Source of the DNA: Mesoterricola silvestris
GTDB taxonomy: Bacteria; Acidobacteriota; Holophagae; Holophagales; Holophagaceae
DNA: 64,000 bases
Direction: 5' to 3'
NCBI RefSeq assembly: GCF_030295405.1
Contig: NZ_AP027080.1
Coordinates: 1,488,001-1,552,000 of the forward strand
Part shown: positions 35,362 through 43,744 of the stretch, in pieces
Layout: each line of letters opens with the position of its first letter
Position numbering within the stretch: position 1 is the first letter of the stretch
Position numbers and translations under genes: made by a program
The notes under the pieces: generated by a model
The model's database searches: none
What the model was told of the DNA's origin: nothing
Seen by the model: only the letters and a program-made list of their open reading frames with translations

Positions 35362-36912
35362 ATGGACACCAAGTCAAAGAAGGAGATGCTCGAGAACCTC
35401 CGGAAGGAGGCGCTTCTCGGAGGCGGCCAGGACCGCATCGACGCCCAGCACGCCAAGGGCAAGATGACGGCCCGGGAGCGGGTGGAGGCCTTCCTGGACA
35501 AGGGCACCTTCCGGGAGCTGGACGCCTTCGTCGCCCACCGCACCCACGACTTCCAGATGGACAAGAAGACCTTCCTGGGCGACAGCGTCGTCACGGGCTG
35601 GGGTCAGGTGGAAGGCCGGCCCGTCTACGTCTTCAGCCAGGACTTCACGGTCCTGGGCGGGAGCCTGGGCGAGGTGCACGCCGAGAAGATCTGCAAGGTG
35701 ATGGACCTGGCCGTGAAGAACGGCGTGCCCGTGGTGGGCCTCAACGACAGCGGGGGCGCCCGGATCCAGGAGGGCGTCGTGAGCCTGGGGGCCTACGCGG
35801 ACATCTTCCTGCGCAACACCCTGGCCTCGGGGGTGGTGCCCCAGATCAGCGCCATCCTGGGCCCCTGCGCGGGCGGCGCGGTGTACAGCCCCGCCCTCAC
35901 GGACTTCATCATGATGGTGAAGAAGACCAGTCACATGTTCATCACCGGCCCCGACGTGGTGAAGACCGTCACCCACGAGGACGTGTCCATGGACGACCTG
36001 GGCGGCGCCGGGATCCACGCCAGCAAGAGCGGCGTGGCCCACTTCGTGGCCGAGGACGAGAAGGACGCCCTGGCCGGCCTGCGCACCCTCCTCTCCTACC
36101 TCCCCTCCAACAACATGGAGGACGCCCCCCGGGTGGAGACCGGCGACGATCCCAACCGCCGGGAGGAGGCCCTCAACGCCATCGTCCCCGACGACCCCCG
36201 CAAGGCCTACGACATGCACGAGGTCATCGGCCACGTGGTGGACTCGGGCGAATTCCTGGAGGTCCACGCGGCCTTCGCGGGCAACATCATCGTGGGCTTC
36301 GCCCGCATGGACGGGCACACCGTGGGCATCGTGGCCAACCAGCCCCTGGTCCTGGCCGGGGTGCTGGACATCGACGCCTCCGTGAAGGGGGCCCGGTTCG
36401 TGCGGTTCTGCGACGCCTTCAACATCCCCATCATCACCTTCGAGGACGTCCCCGGCTTCATGCCGGGCGTGGACCAGGAGCACCGCGGCATCATCCTCCA
36501 CGGCGCCAAGCTGCTCTACGCCTATTGCGAGGCCACGGTGCCCAAGCTCACCGTGATCACCCGCAAGGCCTACGGCGGCGCGTACGACGTGATGAGCTCC
36601 AAGCACATCCGGGGCGACTACAACGTGTCCTGGCCCACGGGGGAGATCGCGGTCATGGGGCCCGACGGCGCCGTGAACATCATCTTCCGCAAGGAGATCG
36701 CCGAGGCCGCGGACCCCGCCGCCAAGCGGGCCGAGCTCATCGAGCTCTACAAGGACAAGTTCGCCAACCCCTTCGTGGCCGCGGGCCGGGGCTACCTGGA
36801 CGACGTCATCGATCCCGCCGACACCCGCGCCCGGCTCATCGAGGCCCTGCGGATCTCCCAGAACAAGCGCGACGCCAATCCCCCGCGCAAGCACAGCACC
36901 ATGCCCCTGTGA
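35362..36912 (+). CDS. Methylmalonyl-CoA carboxyltransferase 12S subunit (MmdA/PccB-like)
   Basis: A 516-residue carboxyltransferase that moves CO2 between acyl-CoA and biotin. The acyl-CoA carboxylase signature is clear: [26 protein letters not shown], and [16 protein letters not shown], where the Gly-Gly pairs form the oxyanion hole. The second half ([37 protein letters not shown]) is complete. It heads an operon with a cupin, the 5S subunit and the 1.3S carrier. The set of three subunits without a membrane decarboxylase subunit fits the soluble transcarboxylase, which uses pyruvate or oxaloacetate as partner. Alternatives are a propionyl-CoA carboxylase beta subunit or an ion-pumping decarboxylase. 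Confidence 0.9.
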   Translation: MDTKSKKEMLENLRKEALLGGGQDRIDAQHAKGKMTARERVEAFLDKGTFRELDAFVAHRTHDFQMDKKTFLGDSVVTGWGQVEGRPVYVFSQDFTVLGGSLGEVHAEKICKVMDLAVKNGVPVVGLNDSGGARIQEGVVSLGAYADIFLRNTLASGVVPQISAILGPCAGGAVYSPALTDFIMMVKKTSHMFITGPDVVKTVTHEDVSMDDLGGAGIHASKSGVAHFVAEDEKDALAGLRTLLSYLPSNNMEDAPRVETGDDPNRREEALNAIVPDDPRKAYDMHEVIGHVVDSGEFLEVHAAFAGNIIVGFARMDGHTVGIVANQPLVLAGVLDIDASVKGARFVRFCDAFNIPIITFEDVPGFMPGVDQEHRGIILHGAKLLYAYCEATVPKLTVITRKAYGGAYDVMSSKHIRGDYNVSWPTGEIAVMGPDGAVNIIFRKEIAEAADPAAKRAELIELYKDKFANPFVAAGRGYLDDVIDPADTRARLIEALRISQNKRDANPPRKHSTMPL

Positions 36913-36920
36913 GGTGAGCC

Positions 36921-37253
36921 ATGGCCAACAAGACCAGCATCAAGGAACTGTCGAAGCACCTGACCACGCCCTACAGCCACCTGGAACTGGGCCAGGTCAA
37001 CGACCACGCCGCCTACGTCATGAACTTCAAGGACGTGTACCCCTTCCACCGGCACATCCAGGACGAGCTCTACCTGGTGCTCCAGGGCGAGATCACCATC
37101 CGGTTCAAGAACGCGGAGGCCATCCGCCTGCGCAAGGGCGAGAGCACCGTGGTGAGGGCCTACACCACCCATTCCTCCGAATCCCTGGAGGGGGCCCTGG
37201 TGCTCATGGTCAAGCCCAAGGAAATGTTCCCCCATCCCTCTGAAGTGGAGTAG
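36921..37253 (+). CDS. Small cupin protein within the transcarboxylase operon
   Basis: A 110-residue single-domain cupin: FHRHIQDELYLVLQGE is the first cupin box (HxH, E) and the second is weaker (YTTHSSESLEG). It binds a metal or small ligand, role unknown. It lies 8 bp after the 12S subunit gene and 5 bp before the 5S gene, so it is expressed with both. It is not a known subunit of transcarboxylase. Confidence 0.8.
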   Translation: MANKTSIKELSKHLTTPYSHLELGQVNDHAAYVMNFKDVYPFHRHIQDELYLVLQGEITIRFKNAEAIRLRKGESTVVRAYTTHSSESLEGALVLMVKPKEMFPHPSEVE

Positions 37254-37258
37254 CGGAC

Positions 37259-38746
37259 ATGGCAGCCACACCCCTGATGATCTGCGAGACCCTCCTGCGG
37301 GACGCGCACCAGAGCCTCCTGGCCACGCGCATGCGCACCGAGGACATGCTCCCCCTTTGCGAGGCCCTGGACGAGATCGGCTACTGGTCCCTGGAAGTGT
37401 GGGGCGGCGCCACCTTCGATTCCGCCATCCGCTTCCTGGGCGAGGACCCCTGGGAGCGCCTGCGGGCCCTCCGGAAGGCCCTGCCCAGGACCCGCCTCCA
37501 GATGCTTTTGCGCGGCCAGAACGTCGTGGGCTACAAGCACTACCCCGACGATATCCTCGAGCACTTCATCACGCTGGCCCGGAAGAACGGCATCGACGTC
37601 TTCCGCATCTTCGACGCCCTGAACGACCTGCGCAACATGGAACCCGCCATGCGCTTCGCCAAGGCCGCCGGCGGCCACGTGCAGGGGACCATCTCCTACA
37701 CCATCAGCCCCTTCCACACCAACGCGGCCTTCGTCCAGATGGGCCGGGACCTCAGGTCCATGGGCGCCGATTCCATCGCCCTCAAGGACATGGCCGGCCT
37801 CATCACCCCCTACGTCGCCTACGACCTCGTCAAGGCCCTCAAGGAGGAGGTGGGCCTGCCCGTGCAGCTCCACACCCACTACACCTCGGGCTTCGGCACC
37901 GCCGCCCTCGTCAAGGCGGCGGAGGCCGGGGTGGACGTGGTGGACACGGCCATCTCCTCCATGTCCATGTCCACCTCCCAGCCCCCCACCGAGACCCTGG
38001 TGGCCGCCCTGAAGGGCCAGCCCCGGGACACGGGCCTGGACCTGGGCCGGCTCGCCGACATCTCCCGGCGCATGGAGAAGATCCGCAGGAAGTACGCGAG
38101 CTTCGAGGCGGGCGTGGCCGCCGTGGATATCAATGTCCTGCAGTTCCAGGTGCCGGGCGGCATGCTCAGCAACCTGGTGGGCCAGCTCCGCTCCCAGGGG
38201 GCCATGGACAAGTACTACGACGTGCTGGACGAGATCCCCAAGGTGCGCAAGGAGATGGGCTATCCGCCCCTGGTCACCCCCTCCAGCCAGATCGTGGGCA
38301 CCCAGGCCACCCTCAACGTCGTGCTGGGCGAGCGCTACAAGGTGATCCCCGAGGAGGTGAAGCAGTACTTCCGGGGCTGCTACGGCAAGCCCCCCGCCCC
38401 CATGGATCCGGATATCCAGAAGCTGGCCATCGGCACCGAGAAGCCCATCACCTGCCGCCCCGCGGAGCTCCTGGAGCCCGGCTGGGAGGCCGCCAAGAAG
38501 GAGATCGGGGACCTGGCCGAAAGCGACGAGGACATCTGCTCCTACGCCCTCTTCCCCCAGATCGCCAAGCCCTTCCTGGCCCGGCGCCGGCAGGGGCTGG
38601 GGGGCAAGGAGGAGGTGGCCGCGGCCATCGCCGCCGCGATGTTCGCCCAGGCGGACGCCAAGGCCGCCAAGCCGGCCGCGGGGCCCGCCCCGGCGGCCTC
38701 CATGTGGAAGATGGCCGGGCGAACCGGCGCTCAGAGGGGATGGTGA
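37259..38746 (+). CDS. Transcarboxylase 5S subunit / oxaloacetate decarboxylase alpha-like
   Basis: A 495-residue carboxyltransferase with a TIM barrel: ETLLRDAHQSLLATRMRTED opens the domain, GYWSLEVWGGATFDSAIRFL follows, and the carbamylated Lys lies in ALKDMAGLI. The metal-binding HTHYTSGF follows. The helical C-terminus (about 310-460) binds the biotin carrier. The end (KAAKPAAGPAPAASMWK) is flexible and carries no biotin site, so the biotin domain is on the separate 1.3S subunit. It decarboxylates oxaloacetate or transfers CO2 to pyruvate. Confidence 0.9.
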   Translation: MAATPLMICETLLRDAHQSLLATRMRTEDMLPLCEALDEIGYWSLEVWGGATFDSAIRFLGEDPWERLRALRKALPRTRLQMLLRGQNVVGYKHYPDDILEHFITLARKNGIDVFRIFDALNDLRNMEPAMRFAKAAGGHVQGTISYTISPFHTNAAFVQMGRDLRSMGADSIALKDMAGLITPYVAYDLVKALKEEVGLPVQLHTHYTSGFGTAALVKAAEAGVDVVDTAISSMSMSTSQPPTETLVAALKGQPRDTGLDLGRLADISRRMEKIRRKYASFEAGVAAVDINVLQFQVPGGMLSNLVGQLRSQGAMDKYYDVLDEIPKVRKEMGYPPLVTPSSQIVGTQATLNVVLGERYKVIPEEVKQYFRGCYGKPPAPMDPDIQKLAIGTEKPITCRPAELLEPGWEAAKKEIGDLAESDEDICSYALFPQIAKPFLARRRQGLGGKEEVAAAIAAAMFAQADAKAAKPAAGPAPAASMWKMAGRTGAQRGW

Positions 38747-38750
38747 TCCG

Positions 38751-39227
38751 ATGCCCACGAAATTCAAGCTGACCCTGGAAGGCAACGCCTACGACGTGGA
38801 GCGCCGGGAAGGCCTCATGGTGGTCAACGGGGTGGAGTTCTCCCTGGCCGCCAAGGAGAACCAGGTCCTCATCGCCGGCACCCCCCACACCGTCAAGCTG
38901 GGCGCCGGCGTGGCCGAGGTGGACGGCATCTCGTACACGGTCTCCGCCGAAGGCCTGGAGGAGCCCTCCCCGGCCCGGGGCCGCCGGGCCGCCAGCTCCA
39001 ACGCCGCCGCCGAAGCCGGAGCCCTGGTGGCCATCATGCCCGGCCTCATCATCAAGATCCTCAAGAAGGAGGGCGACCGGGTCGAAGCCGGGGAGGTCAT
39101 CCTCGTCCTGGAGGCCATGAAGATGCAGAACGAGCTCCAGGCGAAATCCGCCGGCGTCATCCGCCAGATGAACGTGAAGCAGGGGGATAACGTGGAGATG
39201 CGGCAGGTGCTCTGCGTGATCGAGTAG
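38751..39227 (+). CDS. Biotin carboxyl carrier (1.3S) subunit
   Basis: A 158-residue carrier. Residues 90-158 are a biotinyl domain with the biotin lysine in EAMKMQN, on the standard hairpin turn. The N-terminal 80 residues (MPTKFKLTLEGNAYDVERRE onward) form an extra beta-rich region, followed by an Ala/Arg-rich hinge (SPARGRRAASSNAAAEAG). The 1.3S subunit of Propionibacterium is about 123 residues, so this one is longer. It lies 4 bp after the 5S gene. Confidence 0.92.
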   Translation: MPTKFKLTLEGNAYDVERREGLMVVNGVEFSLAAKENQVLIAGTPHTVKLGAGVAEVDGISYTVSAEGLEEPSPARGRRAASSNAAAEAGALVAIMPGLIIKILKKEGDRVEAGEVILVLEAMKMQNELQAKSAGVIRQMNVKQGDNVEMRQVLCVIE

Positions 39228-39262
39228 GGGGGTAATGAAACAGGCTCCCAGGACAGGCGTGG

Positions 39263-39293
39263 CCAGAAAATAGATATGATATATACTTTCTGG
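39263..39293. promoter_or_regulatory. Inverted repeat at the vapBC promoter
   Basis: CCAGAAA (39263-39269) and TTTCTGG (39287-39293) are perfect inverted arms, 17 bp apart, around the AT-rich stretch ATAGATATGATATATAC, which holds a -10-like TATGAT. A VapBC complex often binds such a dyad to repress its own operon. The ribosome site GGTGGAGG follows directly. Confidence 0.55.
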
Positions 39294-39306
39294 TGGAGGT
39301 GGCGCC

Positions 39307-39558
39307 ATGTCGCAGGTCAGGGCCAAGGTATTCTGGAGCGGCCCGAGCCAGGCGGTTCGGCTGCCGAAGGCCTTCCGGTTCAGTACCGATGAAGTGACGA
39401 TCCGCAAGGTGGGGGATTCCCTGATCCTGGAGCCCGTCCACAAGCGGGAGTGGCCGGTGGGATATGCGGCGAGCTTCGCGGACATGCCCGAAGACTTCGA
39501 GCGGCCGGAGCCGCTGCCGGGCTCCGGGCACCGGGATGTGCTCCTGGAGGAGCTGTGA
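39307..39558 (+). CDS. vapB: VapB-type antitoxin (SpoVT/AbrB-like)
   Basis: An 83-residue antitoxin. Residues 3-48 form an AbrB/MazE-type DNA-binding swapped-hairpin domain (AKVFWSGPSQAVRLPKAFRF), typical of VapB. The acidic C-terminus (MPEDFERPEPLPGSG) is the likely toxin-binding part. Its stop overlaps the toxin start. Confidence 0.85.
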   Translation: MSQVRAKVFWSGPSQAVRLPKAFRFSTDEVTIRKVGDSLILEPVHKREWPVGYAASFADMPEDFERPEPLPGSGHRDVLLEEL

Positions 39559-39950
39559 AATACATCCTCGACACGGATACCTGCATCTTCGCGTTGAAGC
39601 GGCGTCCAGGGGTTCTGCAGCGGCTTCTCCGGGAGAGCCCGGACGATGTTGCGGTCAGTGCCATGACGGAGGCCGAACTGACCTTCGGCGCCCTCAAGAG
39701 CGCCGCCCCGGAACGGGCCCTGCCCCAGGTGGCCTCGTTCCTGGAACCTTTGGTGGTGCTGCCCTTCGATGGCGTGGCGGCCCGGAAGCATGCCGGGATC
39801 CGGTTCGCGGTGCCCAGCAGCCCCATCGGGGAGCGGGACATGGTGACGGCGGCCATCGCGGTGGCCAGCGGGCTGGTTCTCGTGACCCACAACACGCGGG
39901 AGTTCGCGCGGGTGGAAGGGCTGGCCCTGGAGGATTGGGCGGAGCCCTGA
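39555..39950 (+). CDS. vapC: VapC-type PIN-domain toxin
   Basis: A 131-residue PIN-domain ribonuclease. The metal residues are visible: Asp in ILDTDTCIF, Glu in MTEAELTFG, Asp in GERDMVTAAIAV, and the THNTREFARV end typical of VapC. GTG 39555 overlaps the antitoxin stop (GTGA). VapC toxins cleave tRNA or rRNA. No reading-frame damage is seen. The order antitoxin-toxin with overlap is typical. Confidence 0.88.
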   Translation: MKYILDTDTCIFALKRRPGVLQRLLRESPDDVAVSAMTEAELTFGALKSAAPERALPQVASFLEPLVVLPFDGVAARKHAGIRFAVPSSPIGERDMVTAAIAVASGLVLVTHNTREFARVEGLALEDWAEP

Positions 39951-40014
39951 AGCCCGGCGGCAAAGCCGGGGGAAGTACGTCAAAATGGAGATCTTCATTA
40001 ATCGGAAGGAATCC

Positions 40015-40671
40015 ATGCACAAGCTCCCCGTCATCGCCCTCGACGGCCCCTCGGGGGTCGGGAAGTCCACCACGGCCAAGGCGGTGGCCCAGGCCCTGGG
40101 ATGGAACTACCTGGACACGGGGGCCATGTACCGGGCCACTGCCCTGGCGCTTCAGCGGGCGGGGGTGGGGCTGGAGGACCGGGAGGGGCTGGAACGGGCC
40201 CTGGCGGGGCTTCGCATCCAGCAGCGGGGCACCCGGGAATTCCTGGGGGACGAGGACGTGAGCGAGGCCATCCGCTCCCCGGAGGTGACCCGCATGGTCA
40301 CCCCGGTGTCGGCGGACGGGCGAGTCCGGGAGGTGCTGGTGGACCAGCAGCGGGCCATCGCGGGCTCGGGGGGCTGGGTGGTGGACGGCCGGGACATCGG
40401 AACGGTGGTTTTCCCGGACGCATGCTGCAAAGTATTCCTCACGGCCGGCGTGGAGGTGCGGGCCCGGCGCCGGGCCCTGGAACTGGAGGCCAAGGGGGCC
40501 TCCGTGTCCCTGGCGGAGGTGGCGGCGGATATCGAACGCCGCGACCTGGCGGATTCCACCCGCGCCGTGGCGCCCCTCCGGAAGGCCGCGGACGCGGTGG
40601 AACTGGACTCGGGCGGCATGGGGTTGGAGGAGGTGGTGGAGTGGATCGTGGCGCTCCACCGGCGCCACTGA
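40015..40671 (+). CDS. cmk: Cytidylate kinase
   Basis: A 218-residue kinase that phosphorylates CMP and dCMP. The P-loop is GPSGVGKST, followed by NYLDTGAMYRA, which binds the substrate, and DGRDIGTVVFPDA and RRRALE of the LID. AAGGA lies ahead of the ATG at 40015; ten upstream codons in frame are non-family. It is full length. The gene after it is convergent and starts on the next base, so there is no terminator between them. Confidence 0.96.
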   Translation: MHKLPVIALDGPSGVGKSTTAKAVAQALGWNYLDTGAMYRATALALQRAGVGLEDREGLERALAGLRIQQRGTREFLGDEDVSEAIRSPEVTRMVTPVSADGRVREVLVDQQRAIAGSGGWVVDGRDIGTVVFPDACCKVFLTAGVEVRARRRALELEAKGASVSLAEVAADIERRDLADSTRAVAPLRKAADAVELDSGGMGLEEVVEWIVALHRRH

Positions 40672-41094
40672 TCACACCCGGAATTCGTCGGGGCGCCAGG
40701 TCTGGATGCGCTTCTTGATGGCCTCGCCGCCCAGGTTCTCCCGGAGGGCCTCCTCCACCCGGGCCGCCAGTTCCCCGTCGGAGGCGAAGCGCAGGGCCAC
40801 GAACTGTCCGGGCCGCAGGCGGTCGATTTCCGGCCGCAGGCTTTCGGGGAGCAGGGCCCGCATGCGCAGGGTCTCCTCCAGGCGGATCACCCGGTCCTGC
40901 ACCCGCAGGGCGTAGAGGCGGATCTTGAGGAAGGCCAGGGCCAGGAAGGCCAGGAGGAGGAGCTGGGTCCAGGCCCCCGCGTGGCCGCGGATGGCTCCCA
41001 GGACGGCCAGGGCGATGCACGCCAGGAGCAGGCCGAAGCCCCAGTAGTGGTACCCGGGATCCAGGCGGCGGTGGGTGGCGTAGGACTGGGTCAC
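40672..41094 (-). CDS. DUF6526-like small membrane protein
   Basis: A 140-residue membrane protein. Two membrane segments lie in residues 20-60 (WGFGLLLACIALAVLGAI and QLLLLAFLALAFLKIRLY), followed by a soluble helical tail with RVQDRVIRLEETLRM, LRPGQFVALRFASDGEL and IKKRIQTWRPDEFRV. This order matches DUF6526 as I recall it; its function is unknown. Its stop lies directly against the stop of cmk. Confidence 0.7.
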   Translation of the reverse strand: MTQSYATHRRLDPGYHYWGFGLLLACIALAVLGAIRGHAGAWTQLLLLAFLALAFLKIRLYALRVQDRVIRLEETLRMRALLPESLRPEIDRLRPGQFVALRFASDGELAARVEEALRENLGGEAIKKRIQTWRPDEFRV

Positions 41095-41104
41095 GGGAGG
41101 CTCC

Positions 41105-41632
41105 TTAGCGGGCGGGGCGGAAGGCCTTGATCACGGCGGGGTCGGTTTCCAGGATGGGGCCCCCGGCCAGTTCGATGCAGTAGGGGATGGCGGGGAACAC
41201 CGCGTCCAGGCATTCCCGGATGGACTTGGGGCGCCCCGGGAGGTTCACCACCAGGCTGGAACCCCGCAGCCCCGCCATCTGCCGGCTGAGGATGGCGGTG
41301 GGGACGTACTGCAGGGACACCGCGCGCATGCGCTCCCCGAAGCCGTCCAGGATCCGGGGGCACACGGCCCGGGTGGCCTCGGGCGTCACGTCCCGGGGCG
41401 AGGGCCCCGTGCCGCCGGTGGTGAGCACCAGGCAGCAGCCCTCCTCGTCGCACAGGGCCCTGAGGGTGGCCTCGATGACGGGCTGTTCGTCGGGGATGAC
41501 GTGGTAGCGCTCCTCCCAGGGCGTGGCGAGGTAGGCCCGGAGGGTGTCGCGGATGGCGGGCCCGCCCAGGTCCTCGTAGACCCCCGAGCTTGCCCGGTCG
41601 GAAATGGTGACGATGCCGATGCGTGGTTTCAT
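41105..41632 (-). CDS. mogA: Molybdopterin adenylyltransferase
   Basis: A 175-residue MogA/MoaB-type protein that adenylylates molybdopterin before Mo insertion. The conserved box is LTTGGTGPSPRDVTPEAT and the later motif is NLPGRPKSIRECLDAVFPAI. The length fits MogA and the fold is a single MoCF domain. No other molybdenum-cofactor genes are in the window. Confidence 0.9.
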   Translation of the reverse strand: MKPRIGIVTISDRASSGVYEDLGGPAIRDTLRAYLATPWEERYHVIPDEQPVIEATLRALCDEEGCCLVLTTGGTGPSPRDVTPEATRAVCPRILDGFGERMRAVSLQYVPTAILSRQMAGLRGSSLVVNLPGRPKSIRECLDAVFPAIPYCIELAGGPILETDPAVIKAFRPAR

Positions 41633-41687
41633 GGGGCTATCCTACACGAAAGGGCGGGCTCCGGATGCCGTTGGGCCCTCCGGCAGG

Positions 41688-41830
41688 GGCGAGCCTGCCC
41701 TGCCGGGGGGCTGCTGGGCCAGCCGCGAGGTTCCGGGGGGAAGGGCCGGCCCATGGGGTCCCGGAGCGGCGCCCCGACCCACCGGTAGCGCCACCAGCAA
41801 GCTGCTGCTGGCGCTTGCCGTCATCCATTG
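41688..41830 (+). repeat. Family D element, copy 6 (diverged)
   Basis: The blocks GCCTGCCCTGCCGGGG, CGAGGTTCC, GGGGTCCC, CGACCCACCGGTAGCGCC and CTTGCCGTCATCCATTGAC are kept. The hairpin (41788-41814) has another stem: GCGCCA and CAGCA pair with TGCTG and TGGCGC across one C-C mismatch, with AAG at the tip. The region to 41969 also has CAGCGCCCCAGCG twice (41892-41925) and T-rich tracts, but no gene. Confidence 0.7.
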
Positions 41831-41969
41831 ACTAGGGGGACGGTGGAGGTGGAGCGAAAAGCTGGCCACCCCAGTTTTTCCTGCTTTTCCCAGCGCCCCA
41901 GCGAGCCCTCAGCGCCCCAGCGTTTTTCTTTTTCCCCGGTCATCCACGGCCCTCGTGTCCGGGCCGAAA

Positions 41970-42000
41970 CGCCAAGGGCGCCCGGAGGCGCCCTTTGGCG
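41970..42000 (-). terminator. Terminator of the trigger factor gene
   Basis: CGCCAAGGGCGCC and GGCGCCCTTTGGCG form a 13-bp stem with one bulged base and loop CGGA, just downstream of the tig stop (on the minus strand). Confidence 0.8.
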
Positions 42001-42015
42001 AAAGCACGTGATGAC

Positions 42016-43470
42016 CTACTTGTGGTCGTGGTCGCAGTCCGGCCCATGGACATGTTCGGCAGCCTGGACCGAATCCGGGGACCCGCCCTCCTGGTGCTCC
42101 AGCTCGCCGCCCTCCAGACCGCCCGCGTCAAACCGGGCCGAGGGGATGCCGGCCTCGCGGCGGCGCTCCAGCTCCACCAGGGCCGCGAAGGCGTCCTTGT
42201 CCAGCAGCTCCTCGGTGACCGTGGCCGCGGCCACCATCATCTGGAAGATCTTGTCGGTGCGCACCCGGCCCTTGATCTCGGTGGTGGAGCCGCGCTTCTC
42301 CAGGTTGGCCTTGAAGGCCTCGAAGGTCTGGGGGACCTTGTGCTCCTCCATGATGGCGCGGATCTCGGCGTCGATCTCCTCGTCGGTGACCTGGAGGTCC
42401 TCGGCGTTGCCGATGCTCTGGAGCAGGTAGCCGGAACGCACGGCGCGCTCGGCGTCCTGCATGCGGCTCTGGCGGTAGCCGGCCCAGTTGATGTTCTTGG
42501 GATCCACGCCCTGGCGGGCGGCCATTTCGGCGAATTCCTGGCAGTAGTCGTCCAGCTGGAGGCTGACCATGGAGGAGGGCACCTCGAAGGGGGCGGCGTC
42601 CAGGAGGGTGTCCAGGAGGGTGGAGTGCAGGCGGGCCACGGCGTCGCGCTCGGCGGCCTCTTCCAGGTCCTTCTTCACGAAGGCCTTGAGATCCTCCAGG
42701 TTCTCGTGGGCGCCCAGGTCCTTGGCGAACTCGTCGCTCAGCTCGGGCACCTCGCGCATGCGCAGGTCCTTGAGGGTGGCCTCGTAGGCCACGGCCTTGC
42801 CGGCCATGGCGCGGTTGGGGTCCTCGGCGGGGATGGTGATGGAGAACTTCTTGGTCTCGTCCGCCTTCATGCCCAGGATCTCGCCGTCGAAGGGGCGGCC
42901 TTCGGCCAGCTGGATGACCTGGTCCGTGTAGTTCACGGGCTTCATGCCCTGGGGCTTCACCTTGATGTCCAGGGTGGCGAAGTGGCCGAGGGCGGCGGGG
43001 GCGTCCTCCACGGGGATGAACTTGGCGTGCTGCTGGCGCAGGGACTCCAGGTGCTCCGCGATGGCCTCGTCGTCGATGGCGCGCTTCTTCTTGGTCACCG
43101 CCAGGCCCTTGTAGTCGGGCAGGGTCACTTCGGGGGCCACGTCGAACTGGGCGCGGAAGACGCCCTCGGCGCCCTCCTTCAGGTCGATCTTCTCCAGGGC
43201 GGGCCGGGAGATGGGGTTGGCGCCGGCCTGGGCGGCGGCGGCCATGAAGTGCCGGGTGATGAGGTTCTCGGCCACCTCGGACTGGATCTCCCGCTCGTAG
43301 CGCTTCATGAGCACGTCCTTGGGGGCCTTGCCGGGGCGGAAGCCGGGCACCTTGACCTTCGGGGCGATCTTCGCGAGGACCTTGCCGAACTCCTCGCTGA
43401 CCTCGGCGGCCGGGACCGTGACGTCGATGGACTTCCGGGTGGAGGTGTGGTGCGTGAGGCTGGACTGCAT
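42016..43470 (-). CDS. tig: Trigger factor
   Basis: A 484-residue ribosome-associated chaperone. The ribosome-binding motif is in VPGFRPGKAPKDVLMKRY (about residues 42-58), followed by the FKBP-like domain (about 160-240) and the helical C-terminal arms. It ends in a His/Asp-rich tail (HVHGPDCDHDHK) that may bind metal. AGGAG lies five bases ahead of ATG 43470. The frame extends further upstream into the tRNA-Leu gene and is not coding there. It is transcribed in the same direction as both tRNAs. Confidence 0.95.
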   Translation of the reverse strand: MQSSLTHHTSTRKSIDVTVPAAEVSEEFGKVLAKIAPKVKVPGFRPGKAPKDVLMKRYEREIQSEVAENLITRHFMAAAAQAGANPISRPALEKIDLKEGAEGVFRAQFDVAPEVTLPDYKGLAVTKKKRAIDDEAIAEHLESLRQQHAKFIPVEDAPAALGHFATLDIKVKPQGMKPVNYTDQVIQLAEGRPFDGEILGMKADETKKFSITIPAEDPNRAMAGKAVAYEATLKDLRMREVPELSDEFAKDLGAHENLEDLKAFVKKDLEEAAERDAVARLHSTLLDTLLDAAPFEVPSSMVSLQLDDYCQEFAEMAARQGVDPKNINWAGYRQSRMQDAERAVRSGYLLQSIGNAEDLQVTDEEIDAEIRAIMEEHKVPQTFEAFKANLEKRGSTTEIKGRVRTDKIFQMMVAAATVTEELLDKDAFAALVELERRREAGIPSARFDAGGLEGGELEHQEGGSPDSVQAAEHVHGPDCDHDHK

Positions 43471-43511
43471 GGGTGCTCCTGGAACAGGTTGAGGTGCGTC
43501 GGGCGGGGGGG

Positions 43512-43596
43512 TGGTGCGAATGGCGGGACTCGAACCCGCACGGTGTGAACCGCTGGAACCTAAATCCAGTGCGTCTACCAGTTCCGCCACATTCGC
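43512..43596 (-). tRNA. tRNA-Leu (anticodon UAG)
   Basis: On the minus strand the acceptor stem starts GCGAATG. The anticodon loop is TTTAGGT in the stem CTGGA/TCCAG, which gives anticodon UAG. A long variable arm (GGTTCACACC) and TTCGAGT in the T-loop follow. The 3' CCA is encoded, with discriminator A. The class II form fits leucine. Confidence 0.95.
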
Positions 43597-43621
43597 TTGG
43601 AGAGGTGCTGCAGGCTCTTCG

Positions 43622-43698
43622 TGGTGCGCCCGGAGCGACTCGAACGCCCGACCCTCAGGTTCGAAGCCTGATGCTCTATCCAGCTGAGCTACGGGCGC
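43622..43698 (-). tRNA. tRNA-Arg (anticodon UCG)
   Basis: Minus strand: acceptor GCGCCCG, D-arm AGCTCAGCTGGATAGAGC, anticodon stem TCAGG/CCTGA with loop CTTCGAA, giving UCG, and T-loop TTCGAGT. The 3' CCA is encoded. It is 25 bp from tRNA-Leu, so the two are probably co-transcribed, with trigger factor downstream. Confidence 0.96.
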
Positions 43699-43744
43699 AC
43701 AACGAAACCGCTATTTTGCCACGAAACCGGCGGGAATTCACGCT

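Noticed and set aside
35362-39227. Sodium-pumping oxaloacetate or methylmalonyl-CoA decarboxylase
   Set aside because: The membrane beta subunit and the small gamma subunit are missing from the operon; all subunits seen are soluble.
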